In this document: in pieces, positions 34,911 to 44,434 of the stretch
How the letters are laid out: each line of letters opens with the position of its first letter
Position numbering within the stretch: the first letter of the stretch is position 1
Assembly: GCA_003674045.1 (NCBI GenBank)
Contig: PENC01000019.1
Span: 82,023 to 146,022, forward strand
From: Streptomyces griseocarneus
GTDB taxonomy: Bacteria > Actinomycetota > Actinomycetes > Streptomycetales > Streptomycetaceae
Reading direction: 5' to 3'
DNA: 64,000 nt
Made by a program: the position numbers and the translations under genes
Notes under the pieces: generated by a model
Database searches by the model: none
Told to the model about the DNA's origin: nothing
Seen by the model: only the letters and a program-made list of their open reading frames with translations

Positions 34911-35243
34911 ATGACGGTTGAGATCCCGCCCACCGAGACGCCCTGGGCGCCCGTCGTCGTGAAGCCGGAGCATCTGCGCGCCCTCACCACGCTCTCCTCC
35001 GACCCCGACAGGGACCGCTCCGTCCTGGTCGCCGACCGTGCCGGCACGCTGAGCGTGGTCACCCCCGATGCCGCTCTGACCGGCTGCTTTGCCGGGACCA
35101 TGCGTCTGCTGGCCACCCGATCAGACCTTCTCGACGCGGGCCTGCGCGAGTCCTGGAAGGCGGGACGGCTCACCGGCCCCGTCGTCGACGTGTGCACGGC
35201 CGAGGCCGCCTCCCTCAACGCCGCCGAGCGGACCGCAGCGTGA
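34911..35243 (+). CDS. Hypothetical protein, 110 aa
   Basis: ATG 34911 follows GGGGAGCAG. The product has a beta-rich middle (SVLVADRAGTLSVVTPDAAL) and helical end (TRSDLLDAGLRESWKAG). Its stop overlaps a GTG that begins a 20-codon frame (35240-35302), too short to support as a gene. No function inferred. Confidence 0.6.
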   Translation: MTVEIPPTETPWAPVVVKPEHLRALTTLSSDPDRDRSVLVADRAGTLSVVTPDAALTGCFAGTMRLLATRSDLLDAGLRESWKAGRLTGPVVDVCTAEAASLNAAERTAA

Positions 35244-35640
35244 GTACGTCCCCGCTGCCGCCCGGGCCGCAGCCGGCCGCGGGCCACCGGAGCGGCTCGT
35301 GATGTCCACCACCAGGCGGTCGGCCCTGCGGAGATCCGTCCGGGTGTCATGAGCCCCCGTCGTCGTGATCCGTGGCGCGTTTGCTTCGTTCGCGCCTGCT
35401 GTCTCTGATCCCGACAGCCCCATGGGAATGCTGCGGCACTGGTCCACAGCCAGGTCTGAAGCATGTCGTCGGAGCAGGCGATGGTCATCACCTGCTCCGG
35501 TTTGGTGATCCCCCTCGAAGGCGTTCGGAGCAGCGACGGCTGCTCCAGGCTTCCAGGGACCCGGGCATCTTTCGCGCCCGCAGCGGCTACGCCAGACTGC
35601 GATGCGTCCGCCATCTCACCGACATGAGAGGGGCGCCACC
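35244..35640. other. Stretch without a supported gene
   Basis: Short frames exist on both strands, none with a good ribosome-binding site and natural composition. The last 40 bases hold the leader of the 46-residue peptide gene. Confidence 0.35.
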
Positions 35641-35781
35641 ATGGGTCGGCACTCCGGGGGTAAGGCGCCGCAGGAAGACTGGGACCCCGACAAGCACGGC
35701 GGGAAGGGCAGCGGCGAGCCGACATCGGACGGCAGCACCCCGCCCGGGAACGGCGCCCACCGTGAGGACGACAAGAAGTGA
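35641..35781 (+). CDS. Small acidic/polar peptide coupled to a PIMT-type methyltransferase, 46 aa
   Basis: ATG 35641 is preceded by GAGAGGGG. The peptide starts MGRHSGGKAPQEDWDPDKHG and is rich in Gly, Asp, Lys and Pro without hydrophobic residues. It contains Asp-Gly (SDGS) and Asn-Gly (GNGAH) steps, the classical sites of isoaspartate formation, and ends REDDKK. Its stop overlaps the GTG of the methyltransferase gene (GTGA), so the two are translated together. It may be the substrate (RiPP-like precursor) or a partner of the methyltransferase; both are inferences. Confidence 0.65.
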   Translation: MGRHSGGKAPQEDWDPDKHGGKGSGEPTSDGSTPPGNGAHREDDKK

Positions 35782-36947
35782 CCGGCCCGGACTTCGCCTC
35801 GCTCCGCGCCGCGTGCACGGACGAACTGGCCAAGAGCGGCTGCTTCGACCGCGCCCCATGGGCCCGTGCCGCCGTCTTGAAGGTGGAGCGCGAGCGGTTC
35901 GTCCCGCGCGATGTCTGGGAGTGGGCCAAGGACGGCTACCGCGTCCTGTCCTACAGCACCGACCCGCAAGCATGGGCGAGGGCCGTCTACGACCCCGTGA
36001 GGGCAGTCGTGACCCAGATCAACGACGACGAGCGCACCCCGCTCACCACGGACGGCCTCGTACGCGGCGCCGCGACCTCGTCGGTGTCCGCGCTGGACAT
36101 CGTCTGCATCAAGCTCGGGTACCTCGACCTGGAGCCCGGTCACAAGGTGCTCGACATCGGCGCCGGGTCGGGCGTGAACGCCGCGCTGCTGGAAGAACGC
36201 GCCGGGGCCGGGAACGTCGTCACCATCGAGATCGACACGTCGCTGGCCGAGCAGGCCGAACACAACCTGGACACCACCGGGTACACAGCCCGGGTCGTCT
36301 GCGGCGACGGCGAGAACGGCTTCGCCGACAGCGCGCCGTACGACCGGCTGATCTGCACCGCATCAGCCCGGCACATCCCCCGGGCCTGGCGGGAACAGGC
36401 CCGCCCCGGCGGGACCATCCTGACCCCGTTCGGCACGCTGTTCTCCAACAGCGGGCTCCTGCGCCTGACGGTCGGCCCGGACGGCACAGCCGAGGGACGG
36501 TTCGTGCACACGGCCGCCTACATGTGGCTGCGCTCCCACCGCGCACCGGGCGGCCGGCCACCACGCGACGGACAAGAGCGGCTGTCCGCATCCCCTGCCG
36601 ACCCCGACAAGATCCTCGACAACGACTGGCACGCCAACTTCGCCATCGGCCAGCTGGTGCCCGGCCTGACGATGCAGCGCACCATCAGCGAAGAGGACCC
36701 TCGCATCCTGCTGTGGGACGGCAAGGACTCCTTCGCATCGGTGTGCTGCGCCGGCTGGGACGAGGCAGACGCCGTTCTCCAGCAGGGCCCGCGGTCACTG
36801 TGGGACGAGGTCCTGACCGCCCGCTCGTGGTGGGACGACCACGGCCGGCCCGAGACCACCCGCTACGGGCTGACCATCACCGCCGACGATCAACACCACA
36901 TGTGGCTCGACTCGCCCGAGAACCCCCTCGTCCACAGCACGGCCTGA
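35778..36947 (+). CDS. Protein-L-isoaspartate O-methyltransferase-like protein, 389 aa
   Basis: The SAM-binding core spans about residues 70-230: LTTDGLVRGAATSSVSALD, HKVLDIGAGSGVNAALLEER (motif I), NVVTIEIDTSLAEQA and RPGGTILTPFG, all in PIMT order. A C-terminal extension of about 150 residues (TAAYMWLRSHRAPGG ... GYGLTI-type end YGLTITADDQHHMWLDSP) makes it longer than housekeeping PIMT (about 220 residues) and like the PIMT homologues that tailor ribosomal peptides. It is coupled to the 46-residue peptide gene. No ATP-grasp or lanthipeptide synthetase is nearby. Confidence 0.8.
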   Translation: MTGPDFASLRAACTDELAKSGCFDRAPWARAAVLKVERERFVPRDVWEWAKDGYRVLSYSTDPQAWARAVYDPVRAVVTQINDDERTPLTTDGLVRGAATSSVSALDIVCIKLGYLDLEPGHKVLDIGAGSGVNAALLEERAGAGNVVTIEIDTSLAEQAEHNLDTTGYTARVVCGDGENGFADSAPYDRLICTASARHIPRAWREQARPGGTILTPFGTLFSNSGLLRLTVGPDGTAEGRFVHTAAYMWLRSHRAPGGRPPRDGQERLSASPADPDKILDNDWHANFAIGQLVPGLTMQRTISEEDPRILLWDGKDSFASVCCAGWDEADAVLQQGPRSLWDEVLTARSWWDDHGRPETTRYGLTITADDQHHMWLDSPENPLVHSTA

Positions 36948-36997
36948 ACCACGGACGGACGTGCGCCCAGGGCGGACGGGCGCCGCCCGGCTGCGCC

Positions 36998-37567
36998 CTA
37001 TCCGGCGTCGCCGCGCTGTGCGCAGGAAGGGCAACTGCGCCCCCACGGCAGGCAGTCATCCATCCCGAAACGGGTGGCACATCCGGGGCACTGTTCGCTG
37101 ACGCGGATCGCGGACCCGGCGAGGAAGGGGTGGTTGGTGCCGTTCCAGTCGTCCAGGTCGGTCGTTCCCAGCGGCCACAACGGCGGGGCAGGGTAGTCGG
37201 CGGAGTCAAGCGTGCCGAAGAAGGGCCGCCCGTCGCGGCGCAAGAGGTCGTCGAACTGCCTGCCGGTGGGGTCCGCGCCGTACCAGGCACCGTCGTGGTC
37301 CTGGACGACGACGATCCAGTGGAGGCCGATCGGGTCCGCCAGGGTCTCGTCGTCCGGGTGGTCGCGCAGCACCACCAGCTCGGCGCAGTATCCGGCCGTG
37401 CGGAAGGACGCGGCCAGGCGCCCGGACATGGGCTCGCACATGGGGTAGTCGTTGAACCAGTCGACGGGGACGTCCGGGTACTGAGTCCACCACCAGGCGT
37501 CCAGGTCGTAGTCGAAGAAGGCGTCCATCACGTACCGGCCGCTGAATCGGGGCTGATGGTGCGTCAC
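36998..37567 (-). CDS. Hypothetical zinc-binding protein, 189 aa (operon III, last gene)
   Basis: GTG 37567 (with AGGA upstream) gives MTHHQPRFSGRYVMDAFFDY; ATG 37528 is an alternative. The middle (GLHWIVVVQDHDGAWYGADP; QFDDLLRRDGRPFFG) resembles an alpha/beta fold. The C-terminus has CPGCATRFGMDDCLPWGRSC followed by PSCAQ, a zinc-ribbon-like set of cysteines. Family unknown. Last gene of the leftward operon starting at 40270. Confidence 0.65.
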   Translation of the reverse strand: MTHHQPRFSGRYVMDAFFDYDLDAWWWTQYPDVPVDWFNDYPMCEPMSGRLAASFRTAGYCAELVVLRDHPDDETLADPIGLHWIVVVQDHDGAWYGADPTGRQFDDLLRRDGRPFFGTLDSADYPAPPLWPLGTTDLDDWNGTNHPFLAGSAIRVSEQCPGCATRFGMDDCLPWGRSCPSCAQRGDAG

Positions 37568-37753
37568 GTGGCATCGTCCTGTCGATGTGCCCCGGGGCAT
37601 GCAGACCGGGAGCGGGATAGGAAAGGGGAGAGGGAGGTGCCCGCGAGGCGGGCCCGGCTCTGCGGCATCGGGTGGCCCGCGTCGGAGCCGGTGCGCACTC
37701 GCCCTGCGCTGCTGGCCGGAGCCGGGGCACCGGCCGATGGAGGGCGCTTCAGC

Positions 37754-38386
37754 TCACTGTTCGCGGGTGCGCCACGCCTCGCGGTCCTCGACCCACTGCT
37801 CGCAGGCCCGGACGTGTTCTGCTGTGGCGTCCAGCCGCTCGACGCGCACTCCGTTGTCAATCAGCGCGACGGCCTCGGGTGGTCCGCCGGGGCGGTAACG
37901 GTGCCGCTGATCGAGGATGACCAGGGTCTGGGCGATGCCCTGATGGTCCGGCAACGCCATGGACGTCTCCTCGAACGGTCCTGCCGGGCCGTCCGGCACG
38001 GCGATCCAGTCGCCGGGCATGGCGTGCCAGGGGAAGACCAGCTCGCCGCCGTGCGGGCCCTTGCCGACGGGGCCGTCTGCGGGCGCCGGTTCCTGGGTCT
38101 CGGCTTCCCGCGAGATCAGCTCCAGCCCGGCGACGCTCATCCGGAAGTCGGTGAGGCGGGCCGGGTTGGCCATCTGCCAGAGTCTGGCGAGCTGCGTGGT
38201 CACGCGCCGCCAGTCCTCGGCCCGCTCGCCGGTGACGGTACCGCCGGTGCTCAGTGTCCGAAGCGTCCGGGTGACGAAGGCGTACCGGCCGAGCTCGCGA
38301 CCATCGTTGCCTTTCATGTCCGCGGGCAGGGGCTGGAGTTGCTCGGCGAGGCGCTGAGCATAGAGGCGTGTGGAGGGCGAGGGCAT
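37754..38386 (-). CDS. Hypothetical protein, 210 aa (operon III)
   Basis: ATG 38386 (MPSPSTRLYAQRLAEQLQP) preceded by CAAGGACTCCCG. First 90 residues helical with LWQMANPARLTDFRMSVAG; then a beta-rich part (ELVFPWHAMPGDWIAVPDG; QTLVILDQRHRYRPGG; VALIDNGVRVERLD) and a short C-terminal helix (EHVRACEQWVEDREAWR). No motif recognised. Operon III member. Confidence 0.7.
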   Translation of the reverse strand: MPSPSTRLYAQRLAEQLQPLPADMKGNDGRELGRYAFVTRTLRTLSTGGTVTGERAEDWRRVTTQLARLWQMANPARLTDFRMSVAGLELISREAETQEPAPADGPVGKGPHGGELVFPWHAMPGDWIAVPDGPAGPFEETSMALPDHQGIAQTLVILDQRHRYRPGGPPEAVALIDNGVRVERLDATAEHVRACEQWVEDREAWRTREQ

Positions 38387-38515
38387 CGGGAGTCCTTGAG
38401 ATGGAATGGAGGAGAGGGGCCGCACGGGCGCCGTCCCGGGCGTGATCGGCACGGCCCTGGAGTGGGAGAGGCGGGCCGGGCGGTCCGGAGCGGAAGCGGC
38501 TATGGGATGGGGGTG

Positions 38516-39574
38516 TCAGTCGGGCAGGACGCCGGTGATGGTGGGCATCCCCTGGACGGTGGTGACGGAGACGGCGGGGGACAGGAGCTTGAACGCGTGC
38601 TTCCAGGGCCGGTCGGCGAGCGTGAGCAGTCCCACCGAAGGCAGAAGCATCGAGAGGCGGTTGGAGCTGGTGTAGCCGAGTCGCTGGTAGAAGCGGGTCA
38701 GGTCGCGTTGGTGGCGCAGCGTCAGCACTGCGTAGCCCGCGTCGCGGAAGGTGTCCTCGGCCTGCCGGAGAAGCTGTTGAGCGATGCCGCGCCCCCGGTC
38801 CTCGGGCCGGACGGCGAGTGCGTGGACCGTGGAGAGGCGGTCAAGGAGCCGACGCCGCACGAGGCCGGACGCGCGGCCGGGCCTGGCGATCCAGTGGGGC
38901 GGCCCGCAGACGATGACCCCCACCGCGCGGCCATCGGCGTCTTCGGCGAGCAGGAAGTGGTTGTGGCGGTGGGACAGCGGACCGTCGTCGGTGGCGTCGG
39001 TGAGCGCGTGGCGCATCAGGTCGAGCGCTGCGGACACCTCTTCGGCGGGCCGGAGGAGGTCCACCAGGGAGACGAGATCGACGACGGTGTCGCCGTCGGC
39101 CAGAGTCGCGGTGCGGATACGGATGCCGGATCGGGGAGCAAGAGTGGTCACGGGGAGGGGGTCCTTCGATGGCACGGCCGCGCAGATCGTCGGGGCGGCC
39201 TGGACGGTCCAGCCGAAGAAGAGCCAGCTCGACTGGGCGGTGGGGGTGTCCAGCAGCAGTGCTCCGGCGGCGCCGGAGGCGATACGGTGGTCGCCGTCCT
39301 CGATGAGCCGGTCGGCCAGCCATTCGGCATCGTCTGCGTCCAGCGGGGCACCGTCGGCGCCGTCGAACGCGGTGTAGGAATCGCCGAAGTAGCCCGCCTC
39401 GACGGCGCGGAGCGGCGCCCGGTCCGGGACGACCACGACGCCCTTCACCTTCGTGAGGTCCGCGTGGCGGTACATGCGGTCGTGGGGCCGGATGCTGTCC
39501 TCGATGGCGTGGGCGGCGAGGGCGTTTTCCGGCGTAGGGCCGCTCGCGGTGAAGCGGTACAGCATGGGGTACAT
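38516..39574 (-). CDS. Protein with C-terminal GNAT acetyltransferase domain, 352 aa (operon III)
   Basis: Residues 1-145 form a unique domain (MYPMLYRFTASGPTPENALA; GVVVVPDRAPLRAVEAGYFG; GALLLDTPTAQSSWLFFGWT). From about residue 150, a GNAT domain follows: RIRTATLADGDTVVDLVSLV, FLLAEDADGRAVGVIVCGPP, VHALAVRPEDRGRGIAQQLL (acetyl-CoA-binding motif A) and GYAVLTLRHQRDLTRFYQRL. Acceptor unknown. The fused N-terminal part is not known to me. Operon III member. Confidence 0.8.
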   Translation of the reverse strand: MYPMLYRFTASGPTPENALAAHAIEDSIRPHDRMYRHADLTKVKGVVVVPDRAPLRAVEAGYFGDSYTAFDGADGAPLDADDAEWLADRLIEDGDHRIASGAAGALLLDTPTAQSSWLFFGWTVQAAPTICAAVPSKDPLPVTTLAPRSGIRIRTATLADGDTVVDLVSLVDLLRPAEEVSAALDLMRHALTDATDDGPLSHRHNHFLLAEDADGRAVGVIVCGPPHWIARPGRASGLVRRRLLDRLSTVHALAVRPEDRGRGIAQQLLRQAEDTFRDAGYAVLTLRHQRDLTRFYQRLGYTSSNRLSMLLPSVGLLTLADRPWKHAFKLLSPAVSVTTVQGMPTITGVLPD

Positions 39575-39634
39575 GGCAGTCCTCTGGGGTCGGCGGCCGC
39601 CGGGGGAAGCCCGGCGACCGGGGAGGGGGCGCGG

Positions 39635-40270
39635 TCAGGCGGGCTGGCCGGGGAAGAGGCGGCCTCGGTGGCGCATGGCGTGCATGATTCGGCCCAGGGC
39701 AGCGGGGATGGTCCCGTGCGCCGTCTCGGAGCGGCCGCCCCGCCGACCGAGGGCATCTGTGCGGGGCTGCTCGCCCCGGGTACGCACGATGTGGAAGGCG
39801 CGCTGGTTGAGATCGAGGGCGTGCACGATCCGGACTTCCTGACGGCTGGGCAGCATGTGGTTCACGCGTGCGCCCCGCTGTGCGAGCTCTGTCAGCCGCT
39901 GGGGAAGCTCGGTGTCGGCGGGCCTGCCCCAGCCCTCGAACATGAACCCGACCGCGCTGACGCGGGCTCCGTGGACGTCGCCGGGCAGGACGACAGGCGG
40001 GACAGGCGGCAGCGAGCCCGCACGTCGCCACAGGGCGTCGGCGGGGTGGTTGTTCCCGGGATTCCACAGGCGCTCGGGGACGAACGCCGCCTCCACACGC
40101 TCGCCGGGCAGAACGCGCAGTGTGAACAACTGGGCAGGCCGGTCCCACCCCTGACGCTCGCCCAGCTCGTCTTCGATCGCCGTCAGAGCGGCGGCGACGG
40201 TGTTGGTGGCGGGGTCGTCCGTCAGGAGGGTGGGGGAGGAGATGGTGAAGCTGCGGGTTTCCCAGGGCAT
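39635..40270 (-). CDS. Hypothetical protein, 211 aa (first gene of operon III)
   Basis: ATG 40270 (MPWETRSFTISSPTLLTDDP) follows AAAGGCGCGCTTGCC. Mixed alpha/beta: TVAAALTAIEDELGERQG helix; LFTLRVLPGERVEAAFVPE strands; VSAVGFMFEGWGRPADTELP; RQEVRIVHALDLNQRAFHIV. No signature. It is the promoter-proximal gene behind copy B of the shared promoter. Confidence 0.7.
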   Translation of the reverse strand: MPWETRSFTISSPTLLTDDPATNTVAAALTAIEDELGERQGWDRPAQLFTLRVLPGERVEAAFVPERLWNPGNNHPADALWRRAGSLPPVPPVVLPGDVHGARVSAVGFMFEGWGRPADTELPQRLTELAQRGARVNHMLPSRQEVRIVHALDLNQRAFHIVRTRGEQPRTDALGRRGGRSETAHGTIPAALGRIMHAMRHRGRLFPGQPA

Positions 40271-40352
40271 GGCAAGCGCGCCTTTCCGAAAAGCCGCAAG
40301 CGGGTGCGGCCGTGATGAAGGGGGGAGGCCGGGCGACCGGCCCGGTGCAACT

Positions 40353-40381
40353 AAAGTACATCTAAGAATCGAGCAATGCAA
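40353..40381 (-). promoter_or_regulatory. Shared promoter element, copy B (drives operon III)
   Basis: Read leftwards: TGCG then TTGCAT (-35), 17 bases including GCTCGATTCTTAGATG, and TACTTT (-10), ending 83 bases before the start codon at 40270. A GC-rich palindrome-like GGGGGTATCCTCCC lies just upstream of the -35. Confidence 0.72.
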
Positions 40382-40528
40382 CGCACTGGGGTGGGGGTAT
40401 CCTCCCTTGATCCAGAGCCCTCCCGGTGAGCCTCGCCACCGATTCCTGTGTGGCTGCACGGGCTGACGTACGTTCAAGCGACAATGGAAAATGGCATCGA
40501 CGGCATCCGGCCCCCGGGGGAGTTCTTT

Positions 40529-43500
40529 TTGTCCATCGACCGTCTCCAGCCCGTCATCGCCCCCGCCGCGCTCGCCCTCCGCACGCAAGGACCGGGCATC
40601 CCGCACTCCCGTACCGGTCAGGCCGGTGTCGGCACGTCCGTAGAAGCGCTGGATGCCGACGCCTTCCACCGAGCCCTGCAGCGGGCCACCGCGCGCGAGG
40701 CCACGGACGCCGTCTCCGTCTCGGTCGCCGCCGAAGCCGGCCGTCGTCTCTCGCGCGGCCGGCTCGCGGTCGCCGACCTGCGCCTGCTGCTGCTCGCCAC
40801 CGCGGACACGAACGCGTGGGCGGCCCTCCGGCGAGCGGCGCTGTCCGCCGTCACCGCCAGCCCGGCCCTGGCGCCCAGCATCATCTCCATGCACGCCCAG
40901 GTGCTGCGCCTGCCCTCAGCAACGGTGCGCGAAGGGCACGACGCCACAGGCGAGTCGGCCTTCGCCGCTCAGGCCACGCTCGCCGCCGACGGCCGCGAGA
41001 CGAGCGGCAGCATCCAGCGGTCCCGCACCCGCAAGGGCGCCCGGCAACAGGCCATGACCTCGCTCATCGCCGCGCTCGCCGAACTGCCCGACCCACTCGC
41101 CGAGCGCGCCGTCGAGGCATGGAACGGGCTCCATGACCCGGCCCTTGTGCCCCCGGCACCGTCAACCGGTACCGGCGCGGTGCTCACAGGCGGCCGTAAC
41201 CCCCTCATGGTGCTCAACGAATACGCCCAGTCCGGCCACATCACCCGGCCGGACTTCCACGTCACCGTGAGCGCTCCCGCCCGCTTCACCGCGACGGTCA
41301 CCGCCGTTCACCGCCAGCAGCAGCTCACTGGCACGGGTGAGGCGTCGAGCAAGCAGGGCGCCCGCGCCCTCGCCGCCGACCGCCTGGTGAAGGAGCTGCA
41401 GCAGGCCCTGGCCACCGACCACACGCCCACTCCCGCGCCTGTGCCCGTGCCCTCCGAGCCGGCCACAGACCCCGAACCCCCCGCCGCGGCCCCCGCCACA
41501 CCGCTGACCGGCCTCGTACAGGAGCCCCCACCACCCCCGTCGGCCAGCGCGCCCGAGCTGTTCCGCGCCCGCAGCGTCCTGGAGCAGGCGCTCGCCCAGG
41601 GCACGGCCCTCGCGCTGCTGCCTTCCCGCCACCCCGCCGCGGCCATGTGGATGGTCTTCCAGCCCGACGGCACCCCGCTCCCCACCGCCGGATCCCTGCC
41701 CCCGCCACTCCAGCCGGTCACCCGCGACCTCGCCCTGCCCGGCCCCACCGGCATCATGCCGCGCCGCGCCACCGTCACAGGCACCGCCGTCCCACTCGCC
41801 CTCGCCCTGCCGGCCCTCCTCACCCCGCGCGAGAACGAGCACCCGTCCGTGACCGGATGGCGCAACGCCCTCCGCCTCGCCCTGCAGTGCGTGGCCCAGC
41901 AGCGCGTCCGCCCTGCCCTGACCGCTGACGGGAAGGACTGCTGGCGCATCGGTCCGATCACCGAGCCGCTACGCCGGGCTGTTGCCGCCGTCGCCGCCCA
42001 ACTGGCCCCCGAAGGCCACTGCCTTCTCGCCGGCAGCACTCCCCTGCGGGTGGCCGCTCCCGAGCCGGCCGTGTGGATGCTGCTCGACGCCGTCGCCGAC
42101 ACCATGCTCCGCACCCCCGGCGCCGCAACCGTCCTCGGCCCCGGCCCCTACGGCGGCCCCGCCAGCCAGCACACTCCGCCACGACCGGACGTGTGGGCGT
42201 GGGCGGACGCGATCGAGGACACCACCGACCCCCACCCCATCCCCGCCCTCGTGCTGCGCATCAAACAGCCCGATGCCGACAACCCGGTCCCCACCGCGCC
42301 GGTCACCTTGCACCTCGCCTCCGGCAACGGGGAGGAGAGCGTCGCGGCGGTCAGCGTCTGGGACGGCACCTCCCCCCATGGCGACCTCATCCCCGCCCTG
42401 CTGCCCGGCGTACACCGCGCGCTGCGCCGCGCCGCCCGCCTCTTCCCGCCGCTCGAGGCCCTCGCCACGCAGGAACGCCCCCACCGCACCGCCCTGACGG
42501 CGAAAGACCTGGCCCAGCTCCACCAGGCCGCGGCCGCCCCGCTCGCCGACGCGGGCATCACCCTCCACTGGCCCGCCTCCCTTCTCGGCGCCTTCACCAC
42601 CACAGCCGTCATCGGCACCCACGACCACCAGGACCCGTCGGCACCCGGCTCCGGCGCCCTGGGCCTTCAGCGGCTGGTGGACTGCCGCTGGCACGTCAAC
42701 CTCGACGGCCAGCCGCTGACCGAGCCGGAGATGACCGCGCTCGCCGAGGCCGCCTGGCCGCTGATCCAGCTGCGCGGCCGCTGGCTGCTCATCGACCCCG
42801 CCACCGTCCGCCGCGCCCGCAACCGCACCCTGGCGCCCCTGCCGTCCCTCGACGCCCTCGCCGCCGCCCTGTCCGGCACGCTCACCCTCGACGGCGAAAC
42901 CCTCGAGGCCCGGCCCTCCGGCACCCTCGCCACCCTCGTCGACGCGCTGCGCAACGCCCCCGATACCCCCCAGCCCGTCCCGCCACCGGCCACCTTGAAG
43001 GCGACGCTGCGCCACTACCAGGAACGCGCCCTGGCCTGGCTCGCCCACACCCTGGACCTGGGCTTCGGCGCGCTGCTCGCCGACGACATGGGGCTCGGCA
43101 AGACGCTCACCGCCATCGCCCTGCACCTCCACCGCGCCGAGAACGCGGCCGGCGACGCCGGGCCGACCCTGGTGGTGTGCCCGGCCTCCCTTATGACGAA
43201 CTGGCAGCGCGAGATCGCCCGCTTCGCCCCCTCCACCACCGTCATCCGCTACCACGGCACCGACCGGGCCCTCGACGCCGACACCCTCGGCCGGGACACC
43301 GTCGTCGTCACCACCTACGGCACCCTGCGCCGCGACACCGCCACCCTGGCCGGCCTCGGCTGGGGACTCGTGGTCGCGGATGAGGCCCAGCACATCAAGA
43401 ACCCGGCATCGGCCACCGCCAAGGCACTGCGCCAGCTGCCCACCACGGCCCGCCTCGCCGTCACCGGCACGCCCGCGGAGAACAACCTCACCGAACTGTG

Positions 43501-44434
43501 GGCCATCCTCGACTGGACCAACCCCGGCCTCCTCGGCACCCGCACTGCCTTCCGCGCCCGCTACGGCGCCGTCGAGAAAAACCCCGCCTCACCAGCCGCC
43601 GCCCAACTAGCCCGGCTCATCGGCCCGTTCATGATGCGACGGCGCAAGTCGGATGCGGGCATCGCCCCGGAACTCCCCGGCAAGGTCCACCACCACCGCA
43701 TCGTCGCCCTCACCGACGAACAGGCCGGTCTGTACGAGGCGACCGTCCGCACCACCATGGACCAGATCGCCACCAGCACCGGCATCGCCCGCCGCGGCCT
43801 GGTCCTCAAGCTCCTCCAGGCCCTGCGCCAGATCTGCGACACCCCCGCCCTCTACCTCAAGGAACCCCCGGGCAACGCCGATCCGGCCGACCTCGCACGC
43901 CGCTCGGGCAAGCTCGCCGCCCTGGACGACCTCCTGCCCACCCTGACCAGCCGCCACGAGGCCGCCCTGATCTTCACCGGCTACGTGCAGATGGGCCGCA
44001 TCCTCGAACACCACCTGCGCGCCCGCGGCCACTCCGTCTACTTCCTCCACGGCGGCACACCCCCATCCCGCCGCCAGAACCTCGTCGACGCCTTCCAGAA
44101 CGACCCCGACCCGGCCCCGCTGTTCATCCTGTCCGTCAAGGCCGCCGGCACCGGACTCAACCTCACCCGGGCCGAGCACGTCGTCCACTTCGACCGCCCG
44201 TTCAATCCCGCCATCGAGGACCAGGCGACCGACCGCGCGCACCGCATCGGCCAGCAGCGCACCGTCCAGGTCCACCACCTGATCACCGAAGGCACCGTGG
44301 AAGACCACATCGCCGAACTCCTCGACCGCAAGCGGGCCCTGACCGAAGCGGTCCTCACCTCCGGTGAAAGCGCCCTCGCCGACCTCGACGACACCGAGCT
44401 CGCCGCCCTCGTCACCCTGCAGGGGACCCGATGA
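40529..44434 (+). CDS. SNF2-family helicase with N-terminal dsRNA-binding-like domains, 1301 aa
   Basis: C-terminal third is a complete SNF2 motor: ADDMGLGKTLTA (motif I, about residue 850), VADEAQHIKNP (motif II, about 950), VTGTPAENNLTELW (III), and KAAGTGLNLTRAEHVVHFD with DRAHRIGQ (V/VI). The N-terminal part has a double-stranded-RNA-binding-like domain at about residues 220-293 (PLMVLNEYAQSGHITRPDF; GTGEASSKQGARALAADRL) and a partial second one at about 143-185. TTG 40529 has GGGGGAG 6 bases upstream; ATG 40484 is an alternative without a site. It overlaps the SWIM gene by 4 bases. It probably remodels nucleic-acid complexes; target unknown. Confidence 0.85.
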   Translation: MSIDRLQPVIAPAALALRTQGPGIPHSRTGQAGVGTSVEALDADAFHRALQRATAREATDAVSVSVAAEAGRRLSRGRLAVADLRLLLLATADTNAWAALRRAALSAVTASPALAPSIISMHAQVLRLPSATVREGHDATGESAFAAQATLAADGRETSGSIQRSRTRKGARQQAMTSLIAALAELPDPLAERAVEAWNGLHDPALVPPAPSTGTGAVLTGGRNPLMVLNEYAQSGHITRPDFHVTVSAPARFTATVTAVHRQQQLTGTGEASSKQGARALAADRLVKELQQALATDHTPTPAPVPVPSEPATDPEPPAAAPATPLTGLVQEPPPPPSASAPELFRARSVLEQALAQGTALALLPSRHPAAAMWMVFQPDGTPLPTAGSLPPPLQPVTRDLALPGPTGIMPRRATVTGTAVPLALALPALLTPRENEHPSVTGWRNALRLALQCVAQQRVRPALTADGKDCWRIGPITEPLRRAVAAVAAQLAPEGHCLLAGSTPLRVAAPEPAVWMLLDAVADTMLRTPGAATVLGPGPYGGPASQHTPPRPDVWAWADAIEDTTDPHPIPALVLRIKQPDADNPVPTAPVTLHLASGNGEESVAAVSVWDGTSPHGDLIPALLPGVHRALRRAARLFPPLEALATQERPHRTALTAKDLAQLHQAAAAPLADAGITLHWPASLLGAFTTTAVIGTHDHQDPSAPGSGALGLQRLVDCRWHVNLDGQPLTEPEMTALAEAAWPLIQLRGRWLLIDPATVRRARNRTLAPLPSLDALAAALSGTLTLDGETLEARPSGTLATLVDALRNAPDTPQPVPPPATLKATLRHYQERALAWLAHTLDLGFGALLADDMGLGKTLTAIALHLHRAENAAGDAGPTLVVCPASLMTNWQREIARFAPSTTVIRYHGTDRALDADTLGRDTVVVTTYGTLRRDTATLAGLGWGLVVADEAQHIKNPASATAKALRQLPTTARLAVTGTPAENNLTELWAILDWTNPGLLGTRTAFRARYGAVEKNPASPAAAQLARLIGPFMMRRRKSDAGIAPELPGKVHHHRIVALTDEQAGLYEATVRTTMDQIATSTGIARRGLVLKLLQALRQICDTPALYLKEPPGNADPADLARRSGKLAALDDLLPTLTSRHEAALIFTGYVQMGRILEHHLRARGHSVYFLHGGTPPSRRQNLVDAFQNDPDPAPLFILSVKAAGTGLNLTRAEHVVHFDRPFNPAIEDQATDRAHRIGQQRTVQVHHLITEGTVEDHIAELLDRKRALTEAVLTSGESALADLDDTELAALVTLQGTR

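Noticed and set aside
35372..40315. Rightward open frame of 1647 codons
   Set aside because: It is a shadow of the leftward operon III genes and the methyltransferase; composition is Arg/Gly/Ala-heavy and unnatural, typical of antisense frames in high-GC DNA.
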